A stretch of 52,673 nucleotides of DNA from Paramacrobiotus richtersi (Eukaryota > Tardigrada > Eutardigrada > Parachela > Macrobiotidae): positions 1 to 52,673 of the forward strand of contig JAQGAU010000036.1 of NCBI GenBank assembly GCA_034698045.1, read 5' to 3'. This document shows, piece by piece, positions 23,346 to 34,200 of the stretch. The translations under genes were made by a program, and so were the position numbers. Position 1 is the stretch's first letter, and the number at the start of each line of letters is the position of its first letter. A model generated the notes under the pieces. It saw only the letters and a program-made list of their open reading frames with translations. It had not been told where the DNA came from and made no database searches.

Positions 23346-23770
23346 TCGAAAGATTGTGAGGCAGATAATTGTGTGTTGTAAGTTGTGAGTGAAGAAATTT
23401 GCTTATGCAAAGCCTCATAAATCGGAGTGTCTTGTGTGTATAGACAGTATAGTTTCATATTTTCGCGGAACATTGCGTTATTAAGTAACAAATTTATGTT
23501 TCATTGTGTGTCAGAGAATGTTAATCTGATCCATCAGTTGGTGGGCGTCTGTACAGTCTATGAAATTACCGTACTTGCACAAGCTGAATACGTATGTACT
23601 TCTCTGTAAAAATTATCACCTTGTTGCACTAATAATAACTTACTTACTAGCATGCTGTAGCGTCAGATCTGTGGCAACCTAATGATACACTCATGACTCA
23701 CTTCTAGTACAATTACCAGTTTTATACATGCAAAATTAACATAACTTTGTATGCATTATGGGATATCTCA
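23346..23770. other. Intergenic, tandem genes
   Basis: 425 bp between the SLC9C stop codon and the next plus-strand start. It should hold the SLC9C 3' UTR and a promoter. No element is recognised. Confidence 0.5.
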
Positions 23771-25177
23771 ATGGAAAACGTCATAGAGTTTGCAGATTTT
23801 ATCCCGCAGATCACTGATCGTGTAGCGCTAGAAGGTCGAATAAAGTTCGAAAAGTTGACATCCTTACTGCATCGCCTGAATAAGTGGCTATTAGAAAGGC
23901 CCCAGTGGGAAGCCATCTCCGTTGAATCCGTCCAAGTGAGCCCCGGATTACCAATTCCTCTCCCCCGATTTCCGTCTGACAAGGAAGAATTTATCGCCAC
24001 TTACCCTGTAACCCCGACCTGTCCTACTGTGTTTCTGCGAGGTTTGCGCCTGTGGGTGCGCCCCAAAACGCGGCCAGCGCCCGTACCCAGTCGCGGTACT
24101 GTTAAATACATAAATATCGTTCCAAATTTAAGGCTGAAATGCACGGAAACAAATTATCCCGAATTCTGCACACCGTCTGTCCGCTCCTTGCTCATGTTTG
24201 GAAATAGCTATCTTCAGTCAAAGAAGATCACTGGAAAACTCATATCGGTCGAGGTTGTTCCCGTGTATCTTACGGCCGACCGGATCAATCCGGACCTCTG
24301 TGCGTGGAGTCCATCTGGTCACATCCAAAAGTACTTTGACGTGCTGCGTTTGTATTATATTACGGATGATTTTACCCTTTTACCTTCCAATCTGGATTAT
24401 TTGGAGATTTTACCGGAAAAAGACATTCCCGCTGGTGCGGATTCTTTATTCGAACGGTTCACACAGTGGTACATGGATCAACTTGATGTGAGAATCTTGC
24501 GAATTCAGACGATTAGAGAAGACAGTCTTTGTGAGGCGGACGGAAGCTGGCCAAGACAAATCGACAAAGTGCTGCAGCGGATAAAAGGCCTGCGGATATT
24601 TTTTCATCGATTAAACTGTAGCCAGTGCACGCATCCATTTTCGACACTGCCGCTTCAGTCACAAACATTTGCTCCTAAACTTTCGTACTCTGATTCCTTT
24701 TGGGCTCCTAATGCATTTATCTCCTATGAAACACAACCAGATCTTGTTAAACGGGTCGGTGCTTGGGTTAGTTCTTGTATTTCCGAAACCCATGATTTTC
24801 ACATTGTTGCTGTTGAAACCTTCTTGGTACTCTTGCCTAGTCGCTGTCAGTTTAGATGGTATTTTATGTTTATCGATTGGTGGTGGAGACGACAAAGACG
24901 GATGACTAACTCTACCGTGTTGAAATGCTGCAAAATTTACTATTTCACCAAAGAGAAAACAGTGCATCGTCCGTACTTCGCCTTGCCGAATTTACAGCAA
25001 CGTATCTACAATGGTAAAATTCGCATATGGAGAAATTTGTTGTATAGCGCTAATCAGTTATGTATAACTGTAATAGTCGTACTCCAAGTAACCCAGTCGT
25101 CTCAGTATATGCATCAAGTAGTCGCGGACAAATGGAACAAAGGCACAAACTATCATCAATGTATCAGTACCATATGA
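23771..25177 (+). CDS. Unknown 468-residue protein, single exon
   Basis: I do not recognise this gene. It is one long uninterrupted frame, unusual here where most genes have many introns. The first ATG is at 23771 (MENVIEFADFIPQITDRV). Visible features are a helical N-terminus (FEKLTSLLHRLNKWLLE), a middle with several Cys (CTETNYPEFC, CSQCTHPF), an aromatic patch WYFMFIDWWWRRQRR and a late hydrophobic stretch (LCITVIVVLQV). There is no clear signal peptide or catalytic motif. The last 120 bp overlap the 3' coding end of the CYB5R4-like gene on the other strand. Long length and ordinary composition make it very likely coding. The lack of introns could mean retroposition. Confidence 0.7.
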   Translation: MENVIEFADFIPQITDRVALEGRIKFEKLTSLLHRLNKWLLERPQWEAISVESVQVSPGLPIPLPRFPSDKEEFIATYPVTPTCPTVFLRGLRLWVRPKTRPAPVPSRGTVKYINIVPNLRLKCTETNYPEFCTPSVRSLLMFGNSYLQSKKITGKLISVEVVPVYLTADRINPDLCAWSPSGHIQKYFDVLRLYYITDDFTLLPSNLDYLEILPEKDIPAGADSLFERFTQWYMDQLDVRILRIQTIREDSLCEADGSWPRQIDKVLQRIKGLRIFFHRLNCSQCTHPFSTLPLQSQTFAPKLSYSDSFWAPNAFISYETQPDLVKRVGAWVSSCISETHDFHIVAVETFLVLLPSRCQFRWYFMFIDWWWRRQRRMTNSTVLKCCKIYYFTKEKTVHRPYFALPNLQQRIYNGKIRIWRNLLYSANQLCITVIVVLQVTQSSQYMHQVVADKWNKGTNYHQCISTI

Positions 25178-26893
25178 AGGCAGTAAGATGCTCAAATCGT
25201 TCTCAAATAATTCTAAATTCCAATCCATCGAAAATTCAATCTTGCACCCGACGTATGTGCAGCATCCTGTTCTCGAGGCAATGTCGGCAAATTGATCGCT
25301 CAACAAGCACGGCTCCGTATTCGCGTGTAACTGGACACAGTTAAACTGTGTTCGCAGTTCCATCTCTCGGCTTGCTTGCTCCAGTACCGTGTACAAAGGA
25401 AACATACCAAAGCCCAGTCCAATCATGCTCACGCAGCTGTATGTTTTTGTGACCTTTTTCGCGGTGGACGCTGGAAGAAATGAGAAGCATCCTGAGCCGC
25501 GATACAGCAGATGACCGAATGGACCTTTCACTGTCAGGTGATTCTGCGGTCCGAGCTGCCGAAGAGCGCATCCAAATGCATCCTCACAGACACTTTCCCC
25601 GTGGTGTGTATCAAAGCCAAGACAGTGATGTAGCCACATGAAGTCCACGTAGCTGTTATTATCACACGCGCCAATGGGGAACACTGGACGCGACACTGCC
25701 AAATCATCTGTTCTTTCCGTACTGGAAGAATTGTCTTCAGGGTGGTACCGGCATTGCGTCTGTACGGTGAGAATCACAAACTGTCCTGGCGGTACTCCGA
25801 AAATTTGCGTTCTTTCCGGTAAAAGTAACCGAATACCAATCCGTTTCCCGCTTTCTGCGATCACCAGGCTGTTGGAATCTGTGCTAAACAAGAACTTTTC
25901 GTTCAACTTGCTTCGAAGAAAAACATGTGAAGGGTTGTAACAGTAGGGCAAAGGATTTGCGGGCACAGAGCGAAATTGTTTATTTAACGCGTTCGAAGGG
26001 TTTGACAACTGAACTGGTAACTCCTGCCAGATATCGTATTCAGAAACCAGGTGCCCATTCGATCTAACAGCGCTGCAGATGCAGTGCAGGCATTCGCGGA
26101 ACTTTTCCTTAGTTTCTTCTGGCTCCCGCGACTCGCACTGCTGAAATTTCTTGGATAGTTTTAGATTCATGTGGCTTGTGCTCCAAAACTTGCAGCTAGC
26201 ATGTTTCGGGATCCAGTTTCTAATTTCGCAAGGAATCTGCGTGGCTGACTGTACTGGCCCTTTTGAACCTACAAGAAAACGAGTTTTTCTTGACATTTCG
26301 CGCAATATAGCGGATGGCATTCAGGACGGACCTGACATAGTTGGCAGTTTCTCAACCTTCGGAATTTGTCGTTTGACGATTTCCTTACAATCTACCTCGG
26401 GTTCGTCTATAGTGTCGGCATCGTTTCCGATGGTCTTGCTTGACTCAGTCTGCTTCATAACAGAATAAATGGAATCAATGCTAGGCCTGTATGGCTCTGT
26501 ATGCAGCGATCTTGGAGCGAACTCGTTCAGAAACAGCGACTGCGGATCTTGGACGGCATGTACAATGCTCGAAAGTAGCGCGTCGTTATCAGGAAGAAAG
26601 CAAGAGCGCATCTGTTCAATCCATAGAACATTACTCTCTGTATTTGGAACCCATATTTTCGACGGAGCTAATACGTCCGAAAGGTCGTCGACTTCCTCAC
26701 TGACGTCGCCGTCAGATGCCGCAGTCTCTAATGCATTTGCAGTCCCTGCATTTTCTTGGTTCGAGCTGCTATCAGTCGGCTTATCAAGGACGGAGAGATC
26801 GTACAAAATCTCTCGTGGATGAGGTATTCTAAAGAGAACTGGCCCCTCGGATTGTTGGACGTGGCCCTCAGTGGATAACTCATCCCAAAGCAT
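25058..26893 (-). CDS. Degenerate cytochrome b5 reductase 4-like protein
   Basis: Two exons: 26893 to about 26332 and about 26266-25058. The reductase fold follows CYB5R4: GVPPGQFVILTVQ, then VDFMW, LTVKGPFGHLLY, MIGLGFGMFPLYTVLEQA, and a C-terminus with CAFVPF...YYSYT where CYB5R4 has CGPVPF...HSFTA. Key cofactor elements are altered: the FAD motif RxYTP reads SRPVFP, the NAD(P)H motif GTGxTP reads GLGFGMFP, and the CGP element reads CAF. No haem-binding HPGG of a cytochrome b5 domain is seen in the acidic 190-residue N-terminal region. It probably has weak or no reductase activity. An in-frame TGA at 26321-26323 lies inside the proposed 65-bp intron (donor CAG|GTCCGT, acceptor TTGTAG). The gene is divergent from DRC10. 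Confidence 0.75.
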
Positions 26894-27384
26894 CGCCCGT
26901 CAAGAATGACTAAGATTATTTCTTTTCTTATACCGAAAGAACGATGAAGAGTGAATGTGTATTCTACTACATCATTATTGTATTGTCAACGTTTCGTGGC
27001 AGAAGCGCGTAGGCGGGATCTGAATGATTCGCATGAATATTTGAGGGAATCGAAGGCTGCGATATGGTCCAAAGGTCTGCCGTAATCCCGCATTCCGACA
27101 GAATAACACGAATCTATTATCTGTATAGGCAAATACTTTCAAAACCTTTCTTGCTGTGACGTATACCAGTAGCCAGCACGCACTTTGACGACTCCAACTA
27201 TCGCTTGCTAGGTTGCCTGCCAGATAGGCGTGCCGCACGCAAACGTGGCATATCTTGGTTACCTGAGCTTTCCATTGGCATGTGCCAGCAGACTAGCGTA
27301 TGCCGCGTTATTTTTTTTTCTGCCTTTTAAATTTGACAGTTCCATTTACGATTGATCTCAGTCCTTATCTTACATCTGCAAGAA
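26894..27384. promoter_or_regulatory. Divergent spacer between CYB5R4-like and DRC10 genes
   Basis: 491 bp between two start codons pointing away from each other. It must contain both promoters. Pyrimidine runs (TTATTTTTTTTTCTGCC) lie close to the DRC10 start. No defined box is seen. Confidence 0.45.
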
Positions 27385-30302
27385 ATGAAACGTTCAAAAT
27401 CTAGCTTAGTCCCAAAACCACCTTCTGCATCGTTGAGGCGAAACACTCAGGCAAAACGTGATTCTAATGCTCAGTCCGGAGCTCGTCGAAGAGTCACAAA
27501 ATCGTCATCAAATGCTAACGACAACACGGCCAACTCGCCCGGAAAACCTGTAGTCCGTTATCAGCCGCAGCCAGCCGACGGGCAGTTATCGAATCTGTCC
27601 CCAGAGGAAGACTGGCGTTTGTGGTGGAAGACCCCGCCACCAGTTAGACATCATACCTGGGAATCCGCAGCGGAAAAAGAGGAAAAACACGGCATTGTAC
27701 AGCATGTCCTGAACAGTTTTCCTCGTGTCCCACATCAACTAGACGCGGCCCGACTGAGAGGTGTCGTTTCCGACATGAAAATCAATTTCCGGGTAGCTTG
27801 CCTACTGCCGGCTCTACTGTTGGCAGACGACACATCCAAACTGGAACACCTCGGGGATGATATAATTAGATCATTACAGTTATTCCGCTTGCAGCTAGAA
27901 TTAGCATCTAACGCTATTGTGCCACCAGAAGTTGCGTTTCCTTTGGAAGGAGAAACTGCAGCTGAAAACCTGGGACGAGAATCCTTTCAGGCGTCGGAAA
28001 GTGAACTTGAGCTGCATACGTCGGGTTCGCTCGGGGTAGTTGCTACAGAAAGCAGCGAAGTATCCCCTGCCGTGGATTTTGATGGTGCATTATATTCGTT
28101 CAAGGAAACGTTTCATACGCTGTGCTTGGCGTTCCGAGATTCGTGCAATTACGATCTTTTAGCGAAAGCTGAGCGTGTATTCGGACAATCGATGGTGGAA
28201 GCGAAGGCATGGCCTCTAGTGCACGAGCTCCGAGGTAGACATTATTTACAAGCAATTCGAGCAGCAATTTTAAACAGGGCAGGAGGATCGGCTCTTGCTC
28301 ACAACTTACAGTTGCATGTGGCAATTTCAAACGGCCCTAAAGTGTTGATTTAGAAGTTTAACTTCTGATACAGATTTCGGTATATATTATGTTTCTCCAC
28401 TGAGGCTTACATAACAGTAACACAATCTGCTTGATATGGACCGTGTGCATCAGGTCTTAAAACGAGCGGCATAAAAAAGCCAAGAATCCTTTGTTCACGT
28501 CATTGGGACATCTCGTATAATGTCGTCTACTCTGCAGATTTATCAACGACCGTAATGGACATCCTGGCAGATGGGATGCAATCTACTCCCTTCGACACGC
28601 GAGAGGTGCAAAAAGTCAGCGACCAGATGACGGAAACCACCAAAACTGCTGAGAGTAACAAAAGGCTCTTACGAAAAGACTACGAAAGCATAATGACAAA
28701 ATATCGTACCGAACAGCAGTCGCTTGCCACAAGTATCAGAGGAGGTGAACAAGCAATAGGGTCACGACTAAGCGAATTGCAAGACGCTCGGGCCAAAGCG
28801 CAGACGAAGGTTCGGCGTCAAGTGGGAGATGACACCAAGCCCCATGAAGCCAGGTTGGCGAGATTGCAGAACGACATCATGGACACTGAAACGTTCATCA
28901 CGGACCAGAATAAGGAGGTACCTGAAAAGAGGCTTACAGTATATAAGCGCGCACCTGATGTGCATACGCAAGTAACGCAACTAGAAAAATGTGCCAGACG
29001 AAAATAATACCGTAGGTTTAGCCAACGTGACTTTATACACCGCCTGATAGATGCTTAATTCAACAGCTAACACCGATACTATTCATCAGTATTGAACTGT
29101 TAGTATTATATACCACAACGTTGAGCCCTTTGCCCGTTGTTCCCAGGATTTTTTCTTGGATTGCGGTTCGATTGATATGTCGCCGGTGACGTCCTACCGC
29201 ACTTGTGTTTACGCTGATTCAGTTTATTTTACCGGTATCCCTTTTTTTGCTTGTTTCTCACTGGTTATTCTAGTTTTACTTTTACAGAAATTTTCAAATC
29301 TCTGTACCATTCCCTACCCTTAGTTAATACTTGCTGTTTTGTTGTCTTTAATCGTACTTTTTCTGTTTTTTTGAACTGGTACCATTTTTCGATGATATTG
29401 AATGCCGACCGACCCGCGCCGGTTTTTTCGAACTGCGCACATTATCGTATGTTCTTTCCACTAGATAGTGGACTCTGTGTTACGCTTTATGTACAGTATG
29501 TTCGTAAAGGCATACATATATAATAGATATATCTTGTGTATCTTAAAAAACGTAAAGAAATTTAATAAATCTGTACTACTGCTAATCATGCACTAACCAT
29601 ACTTACGGGGAATCTCGATTACTGATCGTTGCTACTCTGGATGAAAGTTATAAAAATCAAATCAAATAGGCTAGTCCTTCGAAAGTGCTGGACATGCGAT
29701 CTAATAATAGCGTATTTATGTTCTATAGTTGAGCAGCTTTTATATTCAGTGCACTGCCACGAAGGATTAAGCAGGATTTTCCTTATAGCGTTATCTTCTA
29801 GAAAAAGCTCGCATGTCCCAGCTTCGCGATCACAGTGCGCTAATGGAAGCCGCAGAAAAAGACGTTTTGGAAAACTGCGTCCAGCTTAAGGCAAGTACAT
29901 TTTAAAACTCTGAATATACTTGAATACCTTTCTTTCATGTTTCATACTGTGGCTTTCCAACAGACGGAAATAATAGCTTTCATGGAGCGGAAAGAAATGC
30001 TCAAAACAATTTTAATTAAAATGAAGGAAGAGGAGCAGTCAACAGAAAGTGAGCTGAGTGAACTGGCTAGAGACCGGCAGGAACGCGATGAACGCCGACG
30101 ACGCGCCGAGGCGGAAGCGTTACGGCGACATAAAGCGGCGATTGTCATACAAAAATGGTGGCGAGGATACAAAGTACGGAAAATGTTAAAGAAAGGGAAA
30201 AAGAAAAGCAAAGGAAAGGGCAAAAAAGGCAAAGGAAAAAGCAAAGGCAAAAAGCCTAATGCTCCAGCCAAAGCGAAAGCGAAAGGAAAGTCCAAGAAAT
30301 AA
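27385..30302 (+). CDS. DRC10: Dynein regulatory complex subunit 10 (IQ motif protein)
   Basis: Four exons join in phase: 27385-28234, 28538-28971, 29789-29890 and 29964-30302, giving about 574 residues (human IQCD/DRC10 about 450). After a basic N-tail the order follows DRC10: LDAARLRGVVSDM...LLPALL, a helical block ending in HELR, then across the first intron STPFDTREVQKVSDQ (human version has TSPMEARDKAQFLQDISRQ), a coiled coil with HEARLARLQNDI, and a C-terminal IQ motif AAIVIQKWWRGYKVRKML followed by a Lys/Gly-rich tail. DRC10 is part of the nexin-dynein regulatory complex between axonemal doublets; the IQ motif should bind calmodulin or a related light chain. The third intron is GC-AG (AAG|GCAAGT), and the second is unusually long (817 bp). 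DRC9/IQCG was considered; the exon-2 match favours DRC10. Confidence 0.85.
28972..29788 (+). other. Large DRC10 intron
   Basis: 817 bp, many times the usual intron here. It contains T-rich stretches, a short open frame at 29251-29523 without homology and an AATAAA near 29560. It could hide a missed exon, a nested gene or an alternative 3' end. Nothing is recognised. Confidence 0.45.
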
Positions 30303-30326
30303 AAGTTTACTGCAGATCTAATTAAA
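30298..30326 (+). terminator. Probable DRC10 polyadenylation signals
   Basis: AATAAA at 30298-30303 overlaps the TAA stop codon of DRC10, and ATTAAA follows at 30321-30326. Use of either would give a very short 3' UTR, in keeping with the compact layout. Confidence 0.4.
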
Positions 30327-31291
30327 AGTGTCTTTGTCAAGGGAAAAGACATGGAAGAGAAAGTTAACATTAGTACAAGAAACAGGTTCATACGAACCGT
30401 TCTTACGCTGCCGACTTAGCGAGAAGTTTTGGCGTCTGGTTTTACTTTTTCCTGCCCTTCTCATCTTCCCTATGCGAATAAAGGTCATTGGCTAAGCTGC
30501 GAAAATCGATGAAATTTTCGTGAAGGTGTACCGGAGGCATAGGAATTCGTGGCCAAGAGTATCTAAAGTTTCTTTTAACTTAACGCTCCATGTTTCGTTG
30601 CTACCCTGAATCGTTGAACCGTTTGTTTGCTAGAACTTCGTTGACTGGCACGATAAAAGGACAGTGTTGTTGCCTTTTGACCAGTTTACATGGGTTCTGA
30701 GCTTAGGCTTACACAAATTTTAAGAGGGAGGTTTTAGTGGTATTTTACATCTCCGACTTGCTTTTTAAAACGTGTAGCAAAAGCGCACCCTGCTGGAGCT
30801 GAATTCATGAAGCGCATCACCACCACATCGGTTCTACACAGTACAGAGCAAAAAATTATAAACCTGGCATTACGCGTGCTGTTTTCCTGGTGAACTGTAT
30901 CGATGAGCGATTTGTCGACCTTCTTGGGGGAAAGTGTCCGATATTCTGCTTTACGACAGTTGTCAGTTAGGTTGAACTATGTGCGTACGTACAGTATATA
31001 TACTGCAACAAAGGATCGCTCTGAGTCGTCGGCACGCATGCAGCCACGATTCGCTTTGATTTACTGATGTCCGCATTTCGCAACTGTATTACGCTCGAAA
31101 CCGCATCTAAATTAAATCCAGTCAAAAATCAATTGTAAACCGAAAATAAACTGACAAAAGAATAACCTAAAAATGGCAAGTTGACAGGGCATCCAATCAA
31201 ACAAAGGTTTTTCTCACTGGCCACTTCCGACTACAAAAAAACGCATTTGTCAAAACTTCCAGGAAATGATGTTGCTCAGAACCGCATCTTA
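30303..31291. other. Convergent intergenic region between DRC10 and prominin
   Basis: 989 bp, the largest gene-free stretch between genes here. Two further AATAAA hexamers (about 30477 and 31144, plus strand) are present. No coding frame with family features, tRNA or repeat is seen. Confidence 0.55.
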
Positions 31292-34200
31292 CTATTCAGC
31301 TGGAATGCCGCGCTCAAAGTAATCGTCAACATGGTCACTCTGCGGCAGAATTATCAGTTGTCTGCCAAGGAAAACTGCCAGCACGCAAGCAGGAGCAAGC
31401 GTTAAAGCCGCAGCGATTAATGATAATCCCAAAAGAAGCTGTAAGAGGTATTCGCACATTTAAGCAATTCCACGATTGGTTTTGCAAATGCCAAGAAATC
31501 GGTTAGTACATAATTATTACAGACCATTACTGCCACACATCTCGTAGTACTTTCGGTTATTTTCGTACCGTATTTCCCAGTATGCAATGGCAAATAAGTC
31601 GGGAAAACTGACCGGCGGCCTTTTTTATTGCATCGCACTCGCCTGTGCGATTTGAGAATGTCTGTAATTGCCAAAATGTTGTGGTAGTCTTTTATCAGTT
31701 ATCATAGAATGGTGGTACTGTTGGAGTTCATACCTCCGTCAAGATATGACCTTTGAGCTGCTCTTTATATCCCGTTATTCGCGTTATGTAAGCCGTGATG
31801 CGCTGCGGTGAAAAAAACTGATTACACAACTATAGCAGCGACGTTTCGTAATACTGAAAACGACAAAGCCGTTACGTACGCTGACGACCAGTTGATACAT
31901 ATTGTTCCTGGCGTAGTTCTCAATGGCTAGCTTATTCTCGGAAAAGCGCTTCGGAGTGCGCTCGTATCTGGTCATCTTCTGCTCGAATTCTTCAATGTCA
32001 TGGACAGTCTGCATTTGAAATCTGTGGGCCGGCAGAAGTTTGGACTGGAATTCGCGCTGCAGAGCTGATAGAACACCGTCTATGGCCTCCTGCTCTGGTG
32101 GCTTGGATACCAGACCATTCTTTATCTTTTGTAACTCGAGCATAAATTCCTGCACCGGAACTTTTGTGACGGACTTACTGAGCTAAAGTTTGACGCGACC
32201 GTTAACTGCGCTACTAGAAATACTCGATAAGCATACAATAGTACCTGAGACTTCTGCGACTGCAAACTGAAGTGTGTCAAGTTGGACTGGTACTTTGCTA
32301 ATAAGTTCAGTAATTCATCTGGGAAATATTTAAACTGCGGTGCCGGCACGTGATCCGACTCCGTGAAGGCTGAGGATTCGGTTCCAAGTGCAGTGTATGC
32401 CATGTCATCGGGATCCAGGCTCGTGGTTGCCAAAGTACTTCCTGTCGTTGTAACCGGCGAACTGGCATCGGTCCAGTTCAAGCGATGTATCAATCCTTGT
32501 AACAGCTCCTGTAATTGAGTTTTCTCTATAACCCTGACCACTTCTGTAGTCTGATCTTTCAAGCCGTGTTCTTGGTGGGCTTGCTCAGCGCCTTCATGAG
32601 ACCGCAAGCTGAAGACTTCCAGAAGACCCAGGTTTTTGGCGCATTCCCTACTTACGAAGAGCAAATCAGACTTTTAGTTTTCATACAACCTGAGAAGTAA
32701 ACTTACTCCAGTATAAGCCCAATACTAATGCCGTGACTAGAAGAGGACGTCGACGTATCAGTTTCCGACGCAGATGAGTTAGACCGCTGTGTAGTATTGG
32801 ATACTGGATTGCTATACGCGAGAAGACCTACAATCAACTGCACCGATTGTCACGGCCTGACGCATGCTCTGACGGCGTCATCACAGATTTAAGTGTATAT
32901 TCGTTCTTGCACTGCCAAACTAATTACTCAATATTTTAATAGTGGCTAACTGTTTTCTGTTTTACCTGGTTCGTTTCCTTATAAGGATACACAGCTGCCT
33001 CCAACAGGGGACAAATGACCGCTCGTGCGATACTACCGTACATGACAACACTTATCCCAGTAATCAGTACAATGCACGCCAGAACTGTAGAGCAGTATGT
33101 GACACTGCAAAAAAACCAAAGATGAGTTGCAAATGTGAAGATGCAAAACAACAACAAAACACTCGTACCCCATCAGTACGATTCCCGCGCAGTCGGACCG
33201 TAATGAACGTGTTGCCGGCAGCACAATGGGCTCGTAGCAGCATGTACCACAGGCGTTTGCCACAATCCACCAGCATACCATTACTGCCAGCCCGAAAATC
33301 AATCCAAAAAATCCATATTCCCTAAAAAACAACTATTCTTGAAGGAATCGCCTCCGTGTACAAATTATTCACTCTAAGTTAAAACTCTTTCAAAGTGACC
33401 TTGACTTATGTACATGTCAAAAAGTGATGTTCCCCCGATTTTGGAAGGCAGCTGGCGAAATTTGTCACGGGATCGCGCAACTTCGTCCAGTGTAGGTTTA
33501 TTGACATGCAAAAATGGATCGATTACATGCAGTACTCCAAATTTCATGTCGGACATTCGTTCCGTGCCATCTAAAGACACACGAAATTGCCCGTCGGCCT
33601 TGCGAAATGTTTTGGTCAACGTTCATGAATAACATACCCCTAAAGATATCCTCAGTTTTTGACAACAGGGTATGCCCTGTCCGATTAAACCGTTCAATGG
33701 CAGCTCCCGCCATAGCTGGAAATCCAGAGAAAATAATCGCCGAGGTATCGTTCACGGCTTGATCCACATCTAGCTGTCATAACACATGATTTCAAACAAG
33801 CATTTTACATTACTAGTATAGCATTTATTGAACAAGTACATCCGTAGTATCCAAATTCACGTCCAACCCTGAAGCGTCCATTCTGCCGCAAAAGTACGGT
33901 GTACTGCATGTTCCTTTAAAAAAATTCAGCGCGTCGCGTTGTACGTTGAGAAACCTTCCCGCCACGGACACGTTGGCTGTTACGTTGCGAAGCTTATCGT
34001 TGAGATTGTACAGATAGTCTCGGATTTCGGCCGATTCTACAAAAAATGTGGCGGCTACGCAAAAAACAGCCAGTCTGAAAGTTTGAGTGTGAAGTTCTAC
34101 CGGTTCTCAATGCACCAAGCGTCTCGATCCCATTTTGAACAAACTGCGGAAGCCCAAGCCATACGGAGTTGCTAATGAGCTCATCCACCCATTCGAAATG

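Noticed and set aside
26321-26323. In-frame TGA as selenocysteine codon or pseudogene break in the CYB5R4-like gene
   Set aside because: A short intron with a plausible donor and a good TTCTTGTAG acceptor removes it in frame, and the reading frame is intact on both sides.
27385-28353. A separate unknown intronless gene ending at 28353
   Set aside because: A strong GT donor after the HELR codons joins it in phase to the next exon, and the combined protein follows DRC10 order.
29251-29523. 90-codon open frame in the large DRC10 intron as a gene
   Set aside because: Composition is T-rich with accidental hydrophobic text, and there is no motif, splice partner or homology.
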